Assembly (NCBI GenBank): GCA_032164245.1
Contig: JAVMKO010000003.1
Coordinates: 65,728,390-65,792,389, forward strand
Direction: 5' to 3'
DNA length: 64,000 nucleotides
DNA from: Sternotherus odoratus
Lineage: Eukaryota; Chordata; Testudines; Kinosternidae
Shown here piece by piece: positions 1 through 12,974 of this stretch. Both the position numbers and the translations under genes were made by a program. Position 1 is the first letter of the stretch; each line of letters starts with the position of its first letter. The notes under the pieces were generated by a model. It did not search any database. It had not been told where the DNA came from and saw only the letters and a program-made list of their open reading frames with translations.

Positions 1-570
1 GAATTTTCAGTTTAATTAGGTTTGTATCCGTAAATCTATTCAGATACTGACAGGGTCACGTGACGCCTATGTTGATATAGACATAATTGGTTAGGATGGG
101 GAGAGATCTGGCTTACGAGAATGAATTTAAACAATTACCTTAATTACAACAGCAATATCATCTTTCAAGAAAGCAATTCCCTAGGGAGAGCATCTCTGGC
201 TAAGTCAGGGAGGTTTGTGAGCTTTTAACAGCAGTGGCTAGGAGGGAACCAGCTCCAGTCATCACTGAGAGCCATAAACCCTCAAACTCATACGTTGTAC
301 AGTTATAGTGGTTGAATCAAAGATTTCAAAGCACATTGCAGAGGATAGTTAGTTAAGCCTTCCAACATGCAGGCCCAAACGCAGTCAGTCCCTCTTCAGC
401 AAATCACTTACACTCATATGTAACTTGAGGCCCATTCTTAAAACTGGTCGACATCAATAGGACTTACGGATGTGCTTCAATGGTTTGCTGAATAGGGATG
501 GACTTAAGACCAGGGTTGAATGTAAGCACATGCATAAATGTTGTGCTGAATTGGGGCCCCAGGGAAGGAG

Positions 571-670
571 ATAGTAATTTTACAGGTGGGTAAACTGAGG
601 GTACGGGATTTACTTAACTGGTCACAGTAAGTCAGTGGCAGGAACAGAACCCAGCAGTCTTAACTCCTAG
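571..670 (+). repeat. MIR-like CORE-SINE fragment
   Basis: Reads like the typical amniote SINE middle: fraction lowered to zero, 'acaggtgggtaaactgagg' followed by a diverged 'cacagtaagtcagtggcag' and 'aacagaacccag'. Strongly diverged, so an old insertion. Confidence 0.6.
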
Positions 671-867
671 TTGCCCAACCTCCATCTCAGCAGACCAAAC
701 TCCTTTTTCTTCTTGAATCCTAGGTGATCTGATGAACCAGGAGCCCCTTCGCCTTCCCCGAGAAGCTCATCTGCAGATCTCAAAACGCTGGACACCAGGT
801 AGATAATTTTCATTATATTGATTTTACAGCAAAGGAAACTTGGACACAGAGACGTTGCCAAAGGTCA

Positions 868-982
868 TACAGTGAGTCTGACCTTGTCTCTGTCTCTGGG
901 TACGCATTATTGTACCTAAAAGTTCCTAGTGGCACAAGGAAACTGAGATCTGCTCTTTACAGTGAGTCTGACCTTGTCTCTG
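868..982. repeat. Inserted duplicate block with flanking 25-bp direct repeats
   Basis: The 25-bp segment at 868-892 recurs exactly at 958-982. Between them, 904-958 is an exact 55-bp copy of 1522-1576. The pattern resembles template switching or a templated insertion; an assembly error is possible. Confidence 0.85.
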
Positions 983-1521
983 CTGGGATTTATTAGTAGA
1001 AAGCATTCGCTAACACACACCTTTGAAAAGTCCAGTGTGGACAAGGCACGCAACTGTTAACACATACCAAACCAGTTGAGGTAAAACTTAAGGGGGACCC
1101 CTGAGTTTAAACTTGATCACTGTAGCGTGTGTTGATACATACACTCCCTTGTCTACACTAGCGTTAGCTCATACGGGCTAATAAACATGTTTGAAAACAC
1201 ATCCTAACACTTTAAATCCTTGTCTAGACCAGGCCCCACATTGTTTGATTCCTATCAACTGGCCCCAGTGCATGAGCGTCAGGACAGCTTCCTGTTCAGG
1301 GCAGCACTTCAGCACATACAGGTACTTAACAACTGACATCGATGGGCATTCAGCACATACCGTACTTATGTGTTGACCTGACTAGGGAGGCACTTCAGCA
1401 CAACTGCATGGTGCTGTCTTCCTATGGCAAGGTAGGATCAGAGCCCCAGTGAAAACCAGGCTGAGCGACTGGGCAATGTGGGCCTGATGTGATATCAAAG
1501 TTTCTAGGAGAGGCATTTGGG

Positions 1522-1576
1522 GCATTATTGTACCTAAAAGTTCCTAGTGGCACAAGGAAACTGAGATCTGCTCTTT
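1522..1576 (+). repeat. Source or sister copy of the 55-bp duplication
   Basis: Identical base for base to 904-958, 618 bp upstream. The two copies diverge at once on both sides. Confidence 0.85.
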
Positions 1577-3420
1577 TCCTCCCTTCCCCCCCCTCCCTCC
1601 ATCCACCGCTAATAGCTGAATGTCTAATCCAGGACCAAACCAACAAACTAAGTTAAATGTAAATATACACGTTCTTCGTTGTGCCTCATTCACTGACCAG
1701 TATTATAAACTTTGGATCTTTTGAAATTTTTTACCCTGACTTGGGAGCTTAAGACCCATTTTCAAACATGATTTAGGCACTTGGGAACCTAAGTCTTGCT
1801 GAAAGTTAGTTTTCACCCCAATGAAAACAGTTTTTTAAAAGAATAGCGATGGAAATAGATACTGCAGAAATAGCTCAGTTTGGAAGTTGCTCTACTACTA
1901 GGCTTCAGTATTTGGAAACCTTCACTGTAATAGTCTCAATATGACTGAACAAAATTATGCTGGCTCCCAAATTAGCATTCCTGGAAATTGTCCCAGGAGG
2001 ATGGATACACAACAATAAGTTATTGCATATTCCATTAGTTTGTATTCGGCATAGATTCAGCAGACATTGGGAAGATGGTATTGCTCCAGAAATTATGGAA
2101 TGAATGACAGTTACTGCATTTCATTCCATGTAAAGATCAAGGAACAGGCAGGATTATTTTCTGCATGACTTTCTGTTGCTAATTACATTACAGCTGCATG
2201 AGAAGGGACTGAATTAGAAACTCTCTACTGAGCACACACCAGAATCATTATTTGTGAGGTAACATGCTGAAAAATTAGCTTTCTCGTTGTAAGAATGACA
2301 ATAATATACAGACTGAGGTTTTGATACCTCCAGGTTTTATCACATATTGTGAACACCTTTTCAGTAATGGCTGCCACCACATTCCTTTAGCCTGAATTCC
2401 TTCTAGGCTTCTTGGGTGGGTGCGTTCAATTGACTAGTGCAGTGAAACTGGTATGGCCTGCAGTCCAGGATTTAGGACCATACCACACACATCAGGGACT
2501 ATGAAAGGTTTTTACAAAAGTGATTATATTCAACTGGCAATTACAGATCACTCAGAACAGAACTCTGCGCACATACAAACATGTCCAAAACTTTTAGGAC
2601 TCCTTCTCATAGCAGAGACGTCAATGGTGTTTAAAAAAAGAAGCTCGTGAACTGGGAAAAGCTTTCTGGGTGAGAGCATGCAAATGAGCAAATTAATCTC
2701 ATGTGTTTTCAAAACAATGTGTAGGTATGATGTGTTTGTAAAGTGTGTACTGTGACCCTAGTGGCTAGAGGAAAACAGCCCACTACTGATGCCAGCTAGA
2801 GGAGTTAATTGCATTAACTCAAGCAGTAGAGGTCTGTGTGTTTTGGCGCTAAATAAAGTTCCTACAGTTAAACCTTGCTGACTGCCTGTGGTAGAATCAT
2901 GTCATTATGAGAATGGCATTAAGTCAATTTCCACTGCTGTGTTTTCCTTTCTTCTTGACTTCCCAAATTAAGGTAACCTGAACATTATCTACATAGTAAT
3001 ATTTATGATACTATCTATATCGGTAATAAATTTATATGCGGTAGCACCCAAAATCTTCTAGAAACTATATGAATACATAGGTGAAGATATTCCCTTCCTT
3101 GAAGAGCTTAGAATCTAAAAAGGAAAGACTGACAAGGGTGCAAGGAAAATGATTCACCATCTGAGCAATGGTTCCCAAATGCTCTGCATCCAGGCATGTC
3201 TAGTATACATACCCCAACGTACATAGGCACTAAAGAAATGCCTCGCTTTAGATAAAGCGAACATAAAGGCACAAAGGGCACAATAAAGCACAAAAGTAAT
3301 ATCAAACGCAGAACTGAATGACCAGAGCAGCAGTTTCTAAGGTTGGGCTGAAAGACACCCCTCCTCCCACACAGGCCCTCCCATCATGCTTTGCCTGGAA
3401 AGCAGCAGAGTTTAAAAACG
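1577..3420. other. Intergenic stretch, no gene seen
   Basis: Only short, unrelated open frames. No domain, splice-consistent exon or recognisable repeat could be supported here. Confidence 0.6.
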
Positions 3421-3423
3421 ACT

Positions 3424-3553
3424 TCATATTTTCTTTGGTGCAGGGGCTGTTTCTTAATCTATGTTGGTATAGTGCCTAGCAAAATGGGGCCCTGGGTTTT
3501 GTCTGGGGCCTCTCGAGGATGCTGAAATACAAATAATGATAGAAATAAATTAA
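3424..3553 (+). repeat. Old amniote interspersed repeat tail
   Basis: Shares the 'atagtgcctagcaaaatggggccctgg' type of core and an ending rich in 'aaatacaaataatgat' with the copy at 58,840-58,957. I recognise the pattern as a common amniote repeat but cannot name its class. Confidence 0.5.
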
Positions 3554-3968
3554 TGTTCTGGATGTCCTGGATATGAAAATTACAGAAGCAGAAAGGGGGA
3601 ATTTGATAGGCCGCCCTGCAAAACAGAAAGGGCTGCGCATGTGTCTAGTTGTTTCACTACAGTCACTGAGCTGCATGAGAATGGTGATAGCCTCTATATG
3701 GTTGTGTGTATATATTTTACAGAAGTGCATGTAAATTTCCTTACTGAATCTCTGCTGGTTAAACATTGTTTTTACCATTATGAAAATCAAATTGGTTTCA
3801 ATACTACGTATCCATTTTGTTGACAGGCTTTGCAGTGGATTTAATTACATATAATACACTTGCCAGCAATAGAATGCAGCAGAAAGATTTTTGAGATCCT
3901 TTTTTGCGGAGGCCATGTCTACACTACAAACTAGTATAGTTACTTAGTGCTGCACTTACACACCAGGA

Positions 3969-4790
3969 TTGCTTGCGCCAATGCAAAATGCTATGCACCG
4001 GGGTAGATATCCCACTGTGGGGGCTCTTTTCATGCAAGTGAGTAGGGCCATTAATTGTCTGGTGTGCTGTGACTCTCAGCAACATGCAGGACACGGTGGA
4101 TGGATTTGCAGCCATGGGATTCCCGAGGTGCAGTGGAGTAATAAATGGCATGCACATCCCTCTTTTAGGGCCAGCCCAGCTTGCCACAGAATGCACCCAT
4201 AGAGAAAGCTGGTTTTCTATAGTTATGCAAGGGTTGGTGAGTCACCATTATAAGTATGGGCTGGTCAGGGGATGCATGATGCTCACATCTATAAGAACAC
4301 AGGACTGTTCAGAATGCTGCAAGCAGGAACCTTCTTCCCCACATGGTGGATTAGCATTGGCAACATGGAAATGATGACCGTCATTCCTGGGGACTCCGCC
4401 TTTGTTCAGGAAGCTGTACGAAGGTTGCCAACTTTCTAATAGCACAAAAACTGAACACCTTCGCTCCACTTCCTGTCCCACCCAGTCTCTGAGGACCTAC
4501 TTCCTGCCCATTCCATCCCCCCCCCTTCCTCCATCACTCACTCTCCCTGATCCTCACTCACTTTCACCGAGCTGGGGTACGCCAGCCATCAGGACCAAGG
4601 AAACATTCAACTACTAGCTCAACCAGTGGCGAATGACTGTTGAATGTACTTTTGGTAGACGGAAGGGACCTTGGTGTTTAGTCACTAGATTGGATCTCAA
4701 CTAGAAAAATATCCCAAAGCCTAAAGGTGCCTGTTGTGTCTTTGCCTCATAACTATTATCCAAGAGGAAAAGGCTGCTGTGAGGGTGAAG
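3969..4790 (+). pseudogene. HARBI1-like Harbinger transposase pseudogene
   Basis: Fragments in shifting frames match the DDE nuclease of Harbinger elements. Near 4110-4240 is GFPRCSGVINGMHIPLLGP, where GAIDGTHIP is usual, then a Tyr/Asn-Arg-Lys-like region degraded to HRESWFSIVMQGLVSHHYKY. Near 4620-4700 is NQWRMTVECTFGRRKG, the block with the catalytic Glu. The first catalytic Asp is replaced by Asn, and stops and frameshifts interrupt the rest, so it is inactive. Confidence 0.8.
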
Positions 4791-5289
4791 ATGGAGCAGC
4801 GGCCTGATGACTTTCAACAGCCAGGTGCACAGACAAGAGCTGAGTGTGACGCTATGTAGTTGAGGGAGTTGTGAGCCACAGTCATTTTCTGTGCTGGACT
4901 GTTCTCTAGCCCTGAATTTTTGGGGGCTATTAGGAATGGTGTCGTGCTTGCTGTACATTTATAACTGACTGTGTCTTAGTGAGGTAATGAATTATCTGAT
5001 GCTTGCTGTACATTTATACACGACTGGATGTTTTCTTGCAACTCTGAGTTCTGTACTGCTGTAAACTTGCAAGTATTGGGTGCTTTGAGTACCACTGAAC
5101 ATCCCACAATTGTGTATTGTGAACTAATAAAGGTCAAATTATTTTCAAAAAATAGAAATTCACTAAAGGTCAAAACAGTGCAGAAAACAAGTTAGAAAAA
5201 ATGGGCAATGCAAGACCAACTTTTAATGGAAATAAATTAATGGAAGTGGAAAGGCAGCAAACATTTCTCTCCATTTCTGTGCAGACTAA

Positions 5290-7010
5290 ATGGATTGCAT
5301 CAGCCATGGTTCTCCCAGGTCATCATAGGTGAAGCTGTAGTTTTCCTTGCTGTCCCTGGTGTGGAGTGGTAGAGGTGAGGGTGCAGCTTGTGATGCCAAC
5401 TGGTGTGTTGGGTGGTGTAGGGTGCTGCTACCATGGAATTCTTCAAGGACAGCAGAGGTAGGAGATCTGGGAGTTTTGGATCTGTAGGTGAATCACAGCC
5501 TGCAGGATGTGTGTTTGCTGCTTGAGAACTTCTATTGTCCTCATTCATCTCCCTTGCTTTCCTGGGCCTCTCTCCTTCTCCATTCCATCTGCCATGTTGG
5601 CCTCCAGACCCTTTGTTCGTGCTCCACTGCTGCAGTGTTTTGCTGAACACGTCCTCCCTAATTCTCTTCTTCCTCAGGGTCAGGTATTCTGAGAGTGTAG
5701 AGGGGGCATTCCTCGAGGCCATAGGGGCAGCAGCTAATGATAAAAACAGACAGACATGTCACTCAATTTACAGGCACAATGGAAAACAAAAGATCAGTTT
5801 TGAAACTCCTTTCCTTTATTCCCATAAAAGCTTTTACTAAGACATTCTTATTGACACTTCAGCACTGCTGTACTTCCCCACTCATGGTGGGCATGGTCCA
5901 CCAGGAGTGAAGGATGGGGGAAAGGAATTTTGGTTGCATGAAACAATACAATTTCAGTCCTTATTCCACAGGTACAAGTCTAGCACAAAGCCACTGAAAT
6001 TTGGCACTGTTGTGATTTGAACTAATGTCTCATTCCTGAGGGTAACAAAGACACCGAGAGTTCAGCTATTACTAACATCCTGAAGGTTCTTGGACCCATA
6101 TGTCCCCAGCCTGTTTCCTGCAATGGTGCCAGACAAATTGCAGAGTGGTGTGGGAAAGTGTCCTACAAGGGAGGAAGATACAAGGCAGTCATCTGTAGAA
6201 AAGAGAGAAGGGAGAGGACTGCAGAGTATCTTACTGGAAGTTTAATCAAGATGTATCTGGAGGATACAAAGAACATTCCTAAGTACATAAACAAACTGCT
6301 TCCTGTAACTCTTCATCCCGCCCCCCAACCTGCCCTATAGGGGAATGAATAGCAGATACCAACTCCACCTCTGTTTGTTGTACCACTACCTCTTGTATAA
6401 ATGACAAGTCAGTACCTGTGTCTTGTTGATTTGGCTATGGGAGTGGTGCCATCTTTAAATTTAAATGCTGGAGGGGAAAGTGCATGCATACCCATACTCC
6501 AGGTCCCTCCCCCTTCATCAGATCTGTCTGTGCTCAGCTGGCAGGACTGATTAGACAATGGTACAGTCTTGAACAGGTTCTGCCTTGTGGCATGGCTGGA
6601 CCCTCTCCGCTGCATCTCTCACTTGCTGTTCATGGCCAGGTCTCTTTAGCAGGCTCCTGTGAGCTATCCACAGTGGTCTGCGGGGTGCTGGAAGAGGACT
6701 CTGCCAAGTATAGCACGCAGATGTGGCTTGCCACCAGACTGATGGTGTTCCTGGCCTTGTGGCATGCCTGACAGGTTCTTTGCCATCATGCAGCACTGCT
6801 GCTGATCCCATCCTCCTCCTTCACCTGCATCCCCTGTGCAATCTTTTAGTGGAAGTCCAGGTGTGCCTGCACAGCTCTTCTTCCCGCAGACTCAGGAGAT
6901 CCAATACTTCCTGTCTGCTCCAAGGCCGGAGTGTGTCAAGTCCATGAGGCCAGCAGGGGTGGTTGAGCAGTTGCACACAACAAGCGTGAGCTGCTAGGTG
7001 TACTTGCCAA
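5290..7010 (-). pseudogene. Harbinger Myb/SANT-like DNA-binding protein pseudogene
   Basis: On the minus strand, WSRQEVLDLLSLREEEL (near 6,880-6,930) resembles the first Myb/SANT helix. Near 6,670-6,770 a segment reads KARNTISLV, and then SSSSTPQTTVDSSQEPAKE, as in the linker of these proteins. The C-terminal frame at 5722-5300 has the Pro/His-rich ending with HSTPG. It is broken by stops between these blocks. In intact elements this protein brings the transposase to the element ends. Confidence 0.7.
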
Positions 7011-7309
7011 GGTAGACAATTAGGAAGAGTCATTTCAAAAATGTGTGGGGTGATTTTAAGAGGGAAGGAGGTGGCTTCTGCTCTCTAGGATCCTTGAGCA
7101 GTGGAGTTCACAACTGTGACCAGATCAGTAACTGTTGCAGGGAATGGGGTATAGTGGTACAGCTGCTGGAGGACTTTTACTCCATTACCTGTGTCGACCC
7201 CATCTACACTCACACTACATCAACTTCAGTAGGTTGATGAGGGCTCAATGGATGCTTGCATGGGCTGGAGACAAATGTGCACTACAGACAGGGTAAACTG
7301 GGTGTCTAT

Positions 7310-8255
7310 ATGCTTGTCTTTAGTACCTTAGAAAGACAGACTAGTTTGATCCTGCAGGAATTCAAACTTTTGATTTTTGAATGCAAATATTTTAAACCCA
7401 ATGCTTAGACCATTACACTGGTACAATAAATCTTTACAATCACACTGCCAACATACAGATTTTTCTTTGGAAGCAGTTGCTTTAGGGCACAATGATTGGC
7501 ATGTTTAATACACTCAAATTATGAAATATAAACTAATGTTAGCATATACAGAAATTGGGATTCAAATGGGTAGTTGGCCAAAAGTTTGATATTCAACTGC
7601 AAGACATGGGAGCATCTAAGTAGCTTGCCAGATAGTTGCAGTGCAAATGATTACTTTGCATTTTGGCACAAAACCTGAGCTTCATCTCAGTTTTCATAAA
7701 AATGTTGACCAGCTCTAGCATCAGATACTGTTGGAGAAAATGCAAAAAAACAAAAAACAAAACCAGAAGCATAAATCGAGCGTAAACTTGAGGATCTAAC
7801 CATGTGGCCTAAATTATGCTGGCATTTAGCATGTCATTTCTCAAACAGCATCTAAGTTTGATAGTTTGATTATTTTCCTTTTTAATTAAAAAAAAGTTTT
7901 AATGTAACCCTTCCTGGCGAGACATCTGAAACTCATACACCAGCTTCAGGGAAGTCATTTCAAATACCCATTCAAAGTTAATTGCCAGTGATAGCCGCAG
8001 CTTGTGAGTCTGGGATATCATCTCAAAATGTCTTCTTTCAAGGTATGCCCTGCAGGGCATTGTGGGATGGGTAAGTCCATGCTTTTGCAAGCTGCAGGAA
8101 CAAAGACCCACACCAGAAAGCCTTGAGTTTCAGTAATTCATGCTGGGGCATGGGTAGCAGAGATGCCATAGTGAGAGAGGGGGAAAATCAGGGAGCAAAG
8201 CCCCATGCTCAGAGCCCAACTCCAGGTCAATGAAAAGCAGTGTATCTGTGTATGC
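7310..8255. other. Intergenic stretch, no gene seen
   Basis: AT-rich sequence with scattered stops on both strands; no feature recognised. Confidence 0.6.
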
Positions 8256-8470
8256 ATATGACACCTCATAATCTTTAATGTATTCATCCTTATAGCACCT
8301 CTCTGAGGTAGGGAATTACCTTAAGATTCCCACCATGCAGGCAAGAAACGGATGCACAGGGAGAATATACCTTGCCCAAGGTCACTCAGAGAGAGTATGT
8401 AATGGAGTAAGGAACTGAACCTGGGTCTGCCTAAGTCCCAGGAGCTTGTCCTAACTCCTGGACCATCGTT
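8256..8470 (+). repeat. MIR-like CORE-SINE
   Basis: Contains the run from 'tagcacctctctgaggtag' through a region like 'cttgcccaaggtcac' to 'gaacctgggtctgcctaag', the ordered blocks of MIR-type SINEs. The ending is followed by a partial 'aactcctggaccat'. Confidence 0.7.
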
Positions 8471-8479
8471 CAGGATAGC

Positions 8480-10580
8480 AAAGCCTGAAACACTGGTCTG
8501 AGAACATAGTTCACAGACAAAGCACAGCCCCAACAAGACAGTGCATTAGCAGGAGGGTCCAAAAGTTTGAGAACCTTGTGCTGAGCTCAGCTGTGTTAAT
8601 GTAGCACAGGAAGAAGGCCCAAATGGCTTTTGGACAAATATTAGGTTTGGATATTTGGCATTAATACTGTTGCCCTTCTTCTGACACCAGTGTTCCATTT
8701 CTTGGCTCCCTGTCAAGGGATAGTTGATGTCCAGGGATTTGTATATCAGCTTCCCAGTGGAGAAGAATTCACAAAATCTAGGTAATTTCTACATGTAATT
8801 TGCTCTACTTGCACTAGCCCTGGACCACAGGCAGTCAAACAGCATGCAGACAATCTGATCTTCCAGAAATCCCAGCCCATCCACCAATTCCTGGTTTCCA
8901 TGAGGCTACTCTGTCCTAAGAATTGCCTCCAAAAGGAGAATAAACCAGAGAGCAAACTGCTATCTACCACCACTTTTACCACCAGAGACCGCTGCATGAC
9001 AAAACAGAGCATGTCTTCCAAAAACTGAACATTTGCTCACACACTAAAACAAACAAAATCCTTGAGCAACTGTGTGCAATAGCACCACCTGCTAAATCCT
9101 GTAATAAGAATATTATATAGAGACATTTGAAGCATGCCCAGTAACACTAACACAGCAATACCCAAGCAGAGACAACTATTAAAACAAAACTGTGTGAAGA
9201 TGTATGAGTCCTGTGGGATTTGATTTCTCCCAGTAGTTAATGCATCAGTAATATATTATATATTAAAATGGGTTATCATTTCCCTGCTGTAACTCAATTA
9301 AAAAAAAAAAAAAGGAAAATCAGTTGCTATCCAAACTCACTAAAATTCTCTCTCTCTCGCTGGACAGAGGATTTTTTTTTTTGGTCTACACGCATATGGT
9401 TAAACTATAGCATAGCTGTTTTTAAAATTATATATGCCAGTATAGTTTATAGATTTTAAATAGATAGGTAGTTGGATGGCCACCATCAGTTAAGGAGAAT
9501 TATATATTTGCTATAATCTCAGTTGAAAAACTTCCTTATGTATCATCTCTTTATACGATCAGCTAGAAATAGAAACTATGACTCCTGAAGTAGATCCTCT
9601 CCAGTAACCAAGTCAGATTTGGTGGTACAGTTTATGGTCTGTTTTAGAAGTCTGAAGAATAGTCATGATCTCTAAGAGATCCATTAAAATGTCACTTTCA
9701 CTCCTAGATTTATGGATTTTTAAGATCAGAAGTTAAGACCAGAAGTTTTAAAGTCAATTGTATGTTTGGAATGAACATACTCTACAGGTGTGGTCTCCTA
9801 TGCTAACCCTTCTGAACAGCTATAGACCAATACTCAGCAGCACAGAGCTCTCAAGAGTCCCAGGGAAATCAGTAAGAGCTGCTGGGGCTCAAATCCTCAC
9901 GGATTCATAGACTTTGTGAAAATTACATCAGATCACACCTTTGCCTTATATCTACTCCTCACAAAGGGGGTCCATTGAAGTCAATGAGAGTTTAGTCATT
10001 GATTTCAGAGGGAGTTAGGATTTCACCCAGTGTTCAGTTTCCAGGACTGGCCCACAGAAACCAGCACTATGCAGAACTTCTCTTAATATTCTGCATCATT
10101 TTCCATTAATAAATCTCTGCCTATCTATGGGAAAAGCTCCTTGTAGTATGAGAAACGTTCCTAACAAAATGCTTGCTGTCCAATGTGGAATCACAATTGA
10201 GTGCACATCTGCAGGATATATTAAAATCAAGCATCTACGTCAACTGGCCTAAGACTCGTTTAAGAAAACCATATCAGCATGGTCAAATCAGGATGAATCC
10301 ACCTGTCTGCCACACTTTGTGTTGAAATCTAAGAGCTGCTTATAACTGTATAGCACAAGCAGCTCAATACTGCTTAAACGAGAGACCAGATGTGTTTGTG
10401 AACAGTAGGCAGACTAAAAATTGCTACATGTAATTTACAATGTCTGAATTCTCTCAGTCCCCATCTCACTCATTCAAAATGAGGTGAACTAGAATGCTAT
10501 TTAGAACCTGTGCCAAACAACATTAGCTTTTTTTCAGGTACAATCAAATTTTTGTAGTCAGTCAACAGACAAAAATTGTC
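8480..10580. other. Intergenic stretch, no gene seen
   Basis: No coding evidence. At about 9,960-10,030 is a short stretch built on 'ttgaagtcaatgagag' and 'tcattgatttcagaggg', a motif I know as a frequent amniote repeat. Confidence 0.5.
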
Positions 10581-10583
10581 TGT

Positions 10584-10735
10584 GAGGTAATATTTTTTTA
10601 TTGGACCAACTCTGGTTGGCAAAAGAGACATGTGGAGCTCCACAAAGCTTTTCTTCAGGTTTGAGGAGCTCAAAAGCTTGTCTCTCTCACCAACAGAAGT
10701 TGGCCCAATAAAAAATATTACCTAACTGCCCTTGT
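10584..10735. repeat. Palindrome of two inverted copies of one interspersed repeat
   Basis: The left arm beginning 'aggtaatatttttttattgg' and the right arm ending with its near complement ('caataaaaaatattacct') are both related to the repeat at 38,835-39,170. Arms of about 55-60 bp meet near 10,660. Confidence 0.75.
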
Positions 10736-11430
10736 CTGTCTCATGCCTTGGGATCAACAGTTATAATATTGCAAACAAAAATTGGGCATCCTGTAATTAA
10801 GAAAATGTTTTAGTAGCATCATTTGTATTTAAGCCAATATATCAATGTTTGCATCTGTTGTCTGGCTGTACCATTAGCTGGACAGCGAAATAGATCCATT
10901 GACAATGCTTGAAACACAAAACACAGCAGCCAAAGCGTGCAATGCCCATTAACTGGTCTGTACCAGAGTGACACATACGTGGAAAATCTTTATTATTTAT
11001 AACAGTGTTTGACCTTTTATTTGGATCAGAAGCATTATCAACCAAGACAGCTGTCCTTTTACAGCTTCTTGGGTTAGGAGTAGCAAGAAAAAGACTCTCT
11101 GTAGTGTAAAGAGGGCTGGGACTCACACACACAGCAAAGGGAAAACCCAAACATGGATTTTAAGAATTACACTTTTTCAACATCTAATGAAAAGTCTATT
11201 GGACAAGTGATCTTTATTTTTCATATGTCTAGAAGCAAATCCAGTCATGATCCTTAATCTTCTTTGCTTAATATCAGATGATTACCCTTTCAGTATATTG
11301 TTAACTTTGGCATTTAGTTTTTCTGCAGTGCACTCAAAATGTTTTTTTCCATATTCAGCACAATCAGTAAATTTGGTTTTAAATATTTTTCCAAGATGTT
11401 CATATTAGGTTTCTAATATGGATGTCAGGG

Positions 11431-11536
11431 TCTAAATAAGCCACCTGATTTTCAGAAATCACTATTGATTTCTGAAACCTCTGGACTTTAGTGGGTGCTG
11501 CTCATCAACTTTTGAAAATCAGGTCACTTATTTAGA
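11431..11536. repeat. Imperfect 106-bp palindrome
   Basis: The arm at 11431-11457 (tctaaataagccacctgatt...) pairs with 11510-11536 with about three mismatches in 27 bp. I recognise it as an old palindromic amniote repeat type; its class is not known to me. Confidence 0.65.
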
Positions 11537-11539
11537 GGG

Positions 11540-12925
11540 ATTTAGGTACCTAGCTACAGGCTCCAGTTTTTAAAACCTTGGCCCTAGTTCTTTATTTAAA
11601 AATTTAAAATAAAATAGGAATACTAAAGGTTATTGCACGCATAGAGCTATTCATGGCTGTTCTAAGGAAAGCAGCACTAAGTTAGAATGCATAGAACACT
11701 TTCCCAAAGCACATTCCAAAAGTTTATAATCATTGTAATGTTCCTTGGATGTATTATTTCATTTTACTGATTAACCACTGACTCAGCTTGTCAAAGACTT
11801 GTATATGGACACAGAAGTTATCAGTGTCAGAACTGGAACTAAAGTGGGACATAAAACCACAAATACTGACAGGGTATTCATGAGCAGGTGTAGTGTCTGA
11901 AACCACTATAACCTCACATTTTAAAATTGCTTGGATTTCAACTAGACAGTGTTCCCTTCAAAAGAATAAAGATTAGTAAAGGGAGATGCAGGAAAGGCCC
12001 CTAATTCATCATTCAAATACCTTGTGAGGTTATTGTCACACAGCTTTAAATCCCACAGGCTTGAAAACAAAAGACTTCAAAGTTGCATCCAATTAAGAAT
12101 ACAACAAACTACACATGTTCTTCACCCAGGTATAACTCTGCAATGGCCTGTCAAATTCTCTTATAAACAAGACTCTCAAGGTTTGCAAACTCCAGAAGCA
12201 AACTCTGCTTGATACCATGAGAGGAATTTTTTTATTTGGTTACAAGGATCTGAATTAGTTGACTAACACTCATAAATGAATTTTAAAAATCATATCGTAG
12301 TTAGTTTAATTTTGTTATAGCTCTGGGGGTGATTTCTTGCCAAGTGATTTTAACAATGTCCCTCTGCTGTTGCAATATTTCCATCACGTGTAGGTTGTCA
12401 TGAAGTGCATCCTAAAGAGCTTTGCCCATGTCTATGAATTATCTTAATACTGCCTGGCCTATAACCTTAAACCCATTGAAACCTATATTACAAAGGCTGG
12501 TGTTACCCTCAGGCTGGGAGCTACTGTAATATTTAATTCTTAGCACTTACCTAACACTTCAAAGTGCAGTACAAAGATTAATTGCCATCATTCCTGCAAG
12601 TTTCCCTGTCCTATGCTCGACCAGATGACCAAGCTTCTCTCTTAAAAGGTGCTAGGGTTTGAATAATATGGTTCTAATTTTTTTGCAGTTAGCACGTAGC
12701 AGTAAGTGCAGAGGTTGCCTATGCCACTGAGTGGTCTTTGGAGGGAGCTTTAGGGTGTAGGTTTGACCTATACGCAGTGGCTAGACAGTCAGTGTGCTGA
12801 CACTTCCACTTAAGTTGCTAATTAGGAGTGTTTAATTTGTCCTTTCCAGCTCCTTTATTTGCCTTTATCCACCTGTTGTCTCATCTAATGTCTTGATTGT
12901 AAACTCTTTGGTGTCAGACCAGTAT
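11540..12925. other. Intergenic stretch, no gene seen
   Basis: A weak MIR-like remnant may lie at about 11,755-11,870. Nothing else could be supported. Confidence 0.5.
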
Positions 12926-12926
12926 T

Positions 12927-12974
12927 GAGAGAGAGAGAGAGAGAGAAATAGAGAGAGAGAGAGAGAGAGAGAGA
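12927..12974. repeat. (GA)n microsatellite
   Basis: Near-perfect GA dinucleotide tract, interrupted once by AATA. Confidence 0.95.

Larger units (their letters stand above)
3910..7300. mobile_element. Decayed autonomous PIF/Harbinger DNA transposon
   Basis: The element starts with a terminus of the 'ggccatgtctacactac' kind, common in Harbinger MITEs. It carries two converging pseudogenes: a HARBI1-like transposase on plus (about 3970-4790) and a Myb/SANT-like protein on minus (about 7000-5300). This two-gene organisation is the hallmark of the superfamily. The right terminus is poorly preserved near 7280-7300, so the end is approximate. Confidence 0.8.

Noticed and set aside
10842..11150. 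Minus-strand open frame of 102 residues in the intergenic region
   Set aside because: No recognisable domain, no splice partners and no sign of conservation; within the length expected by chance.
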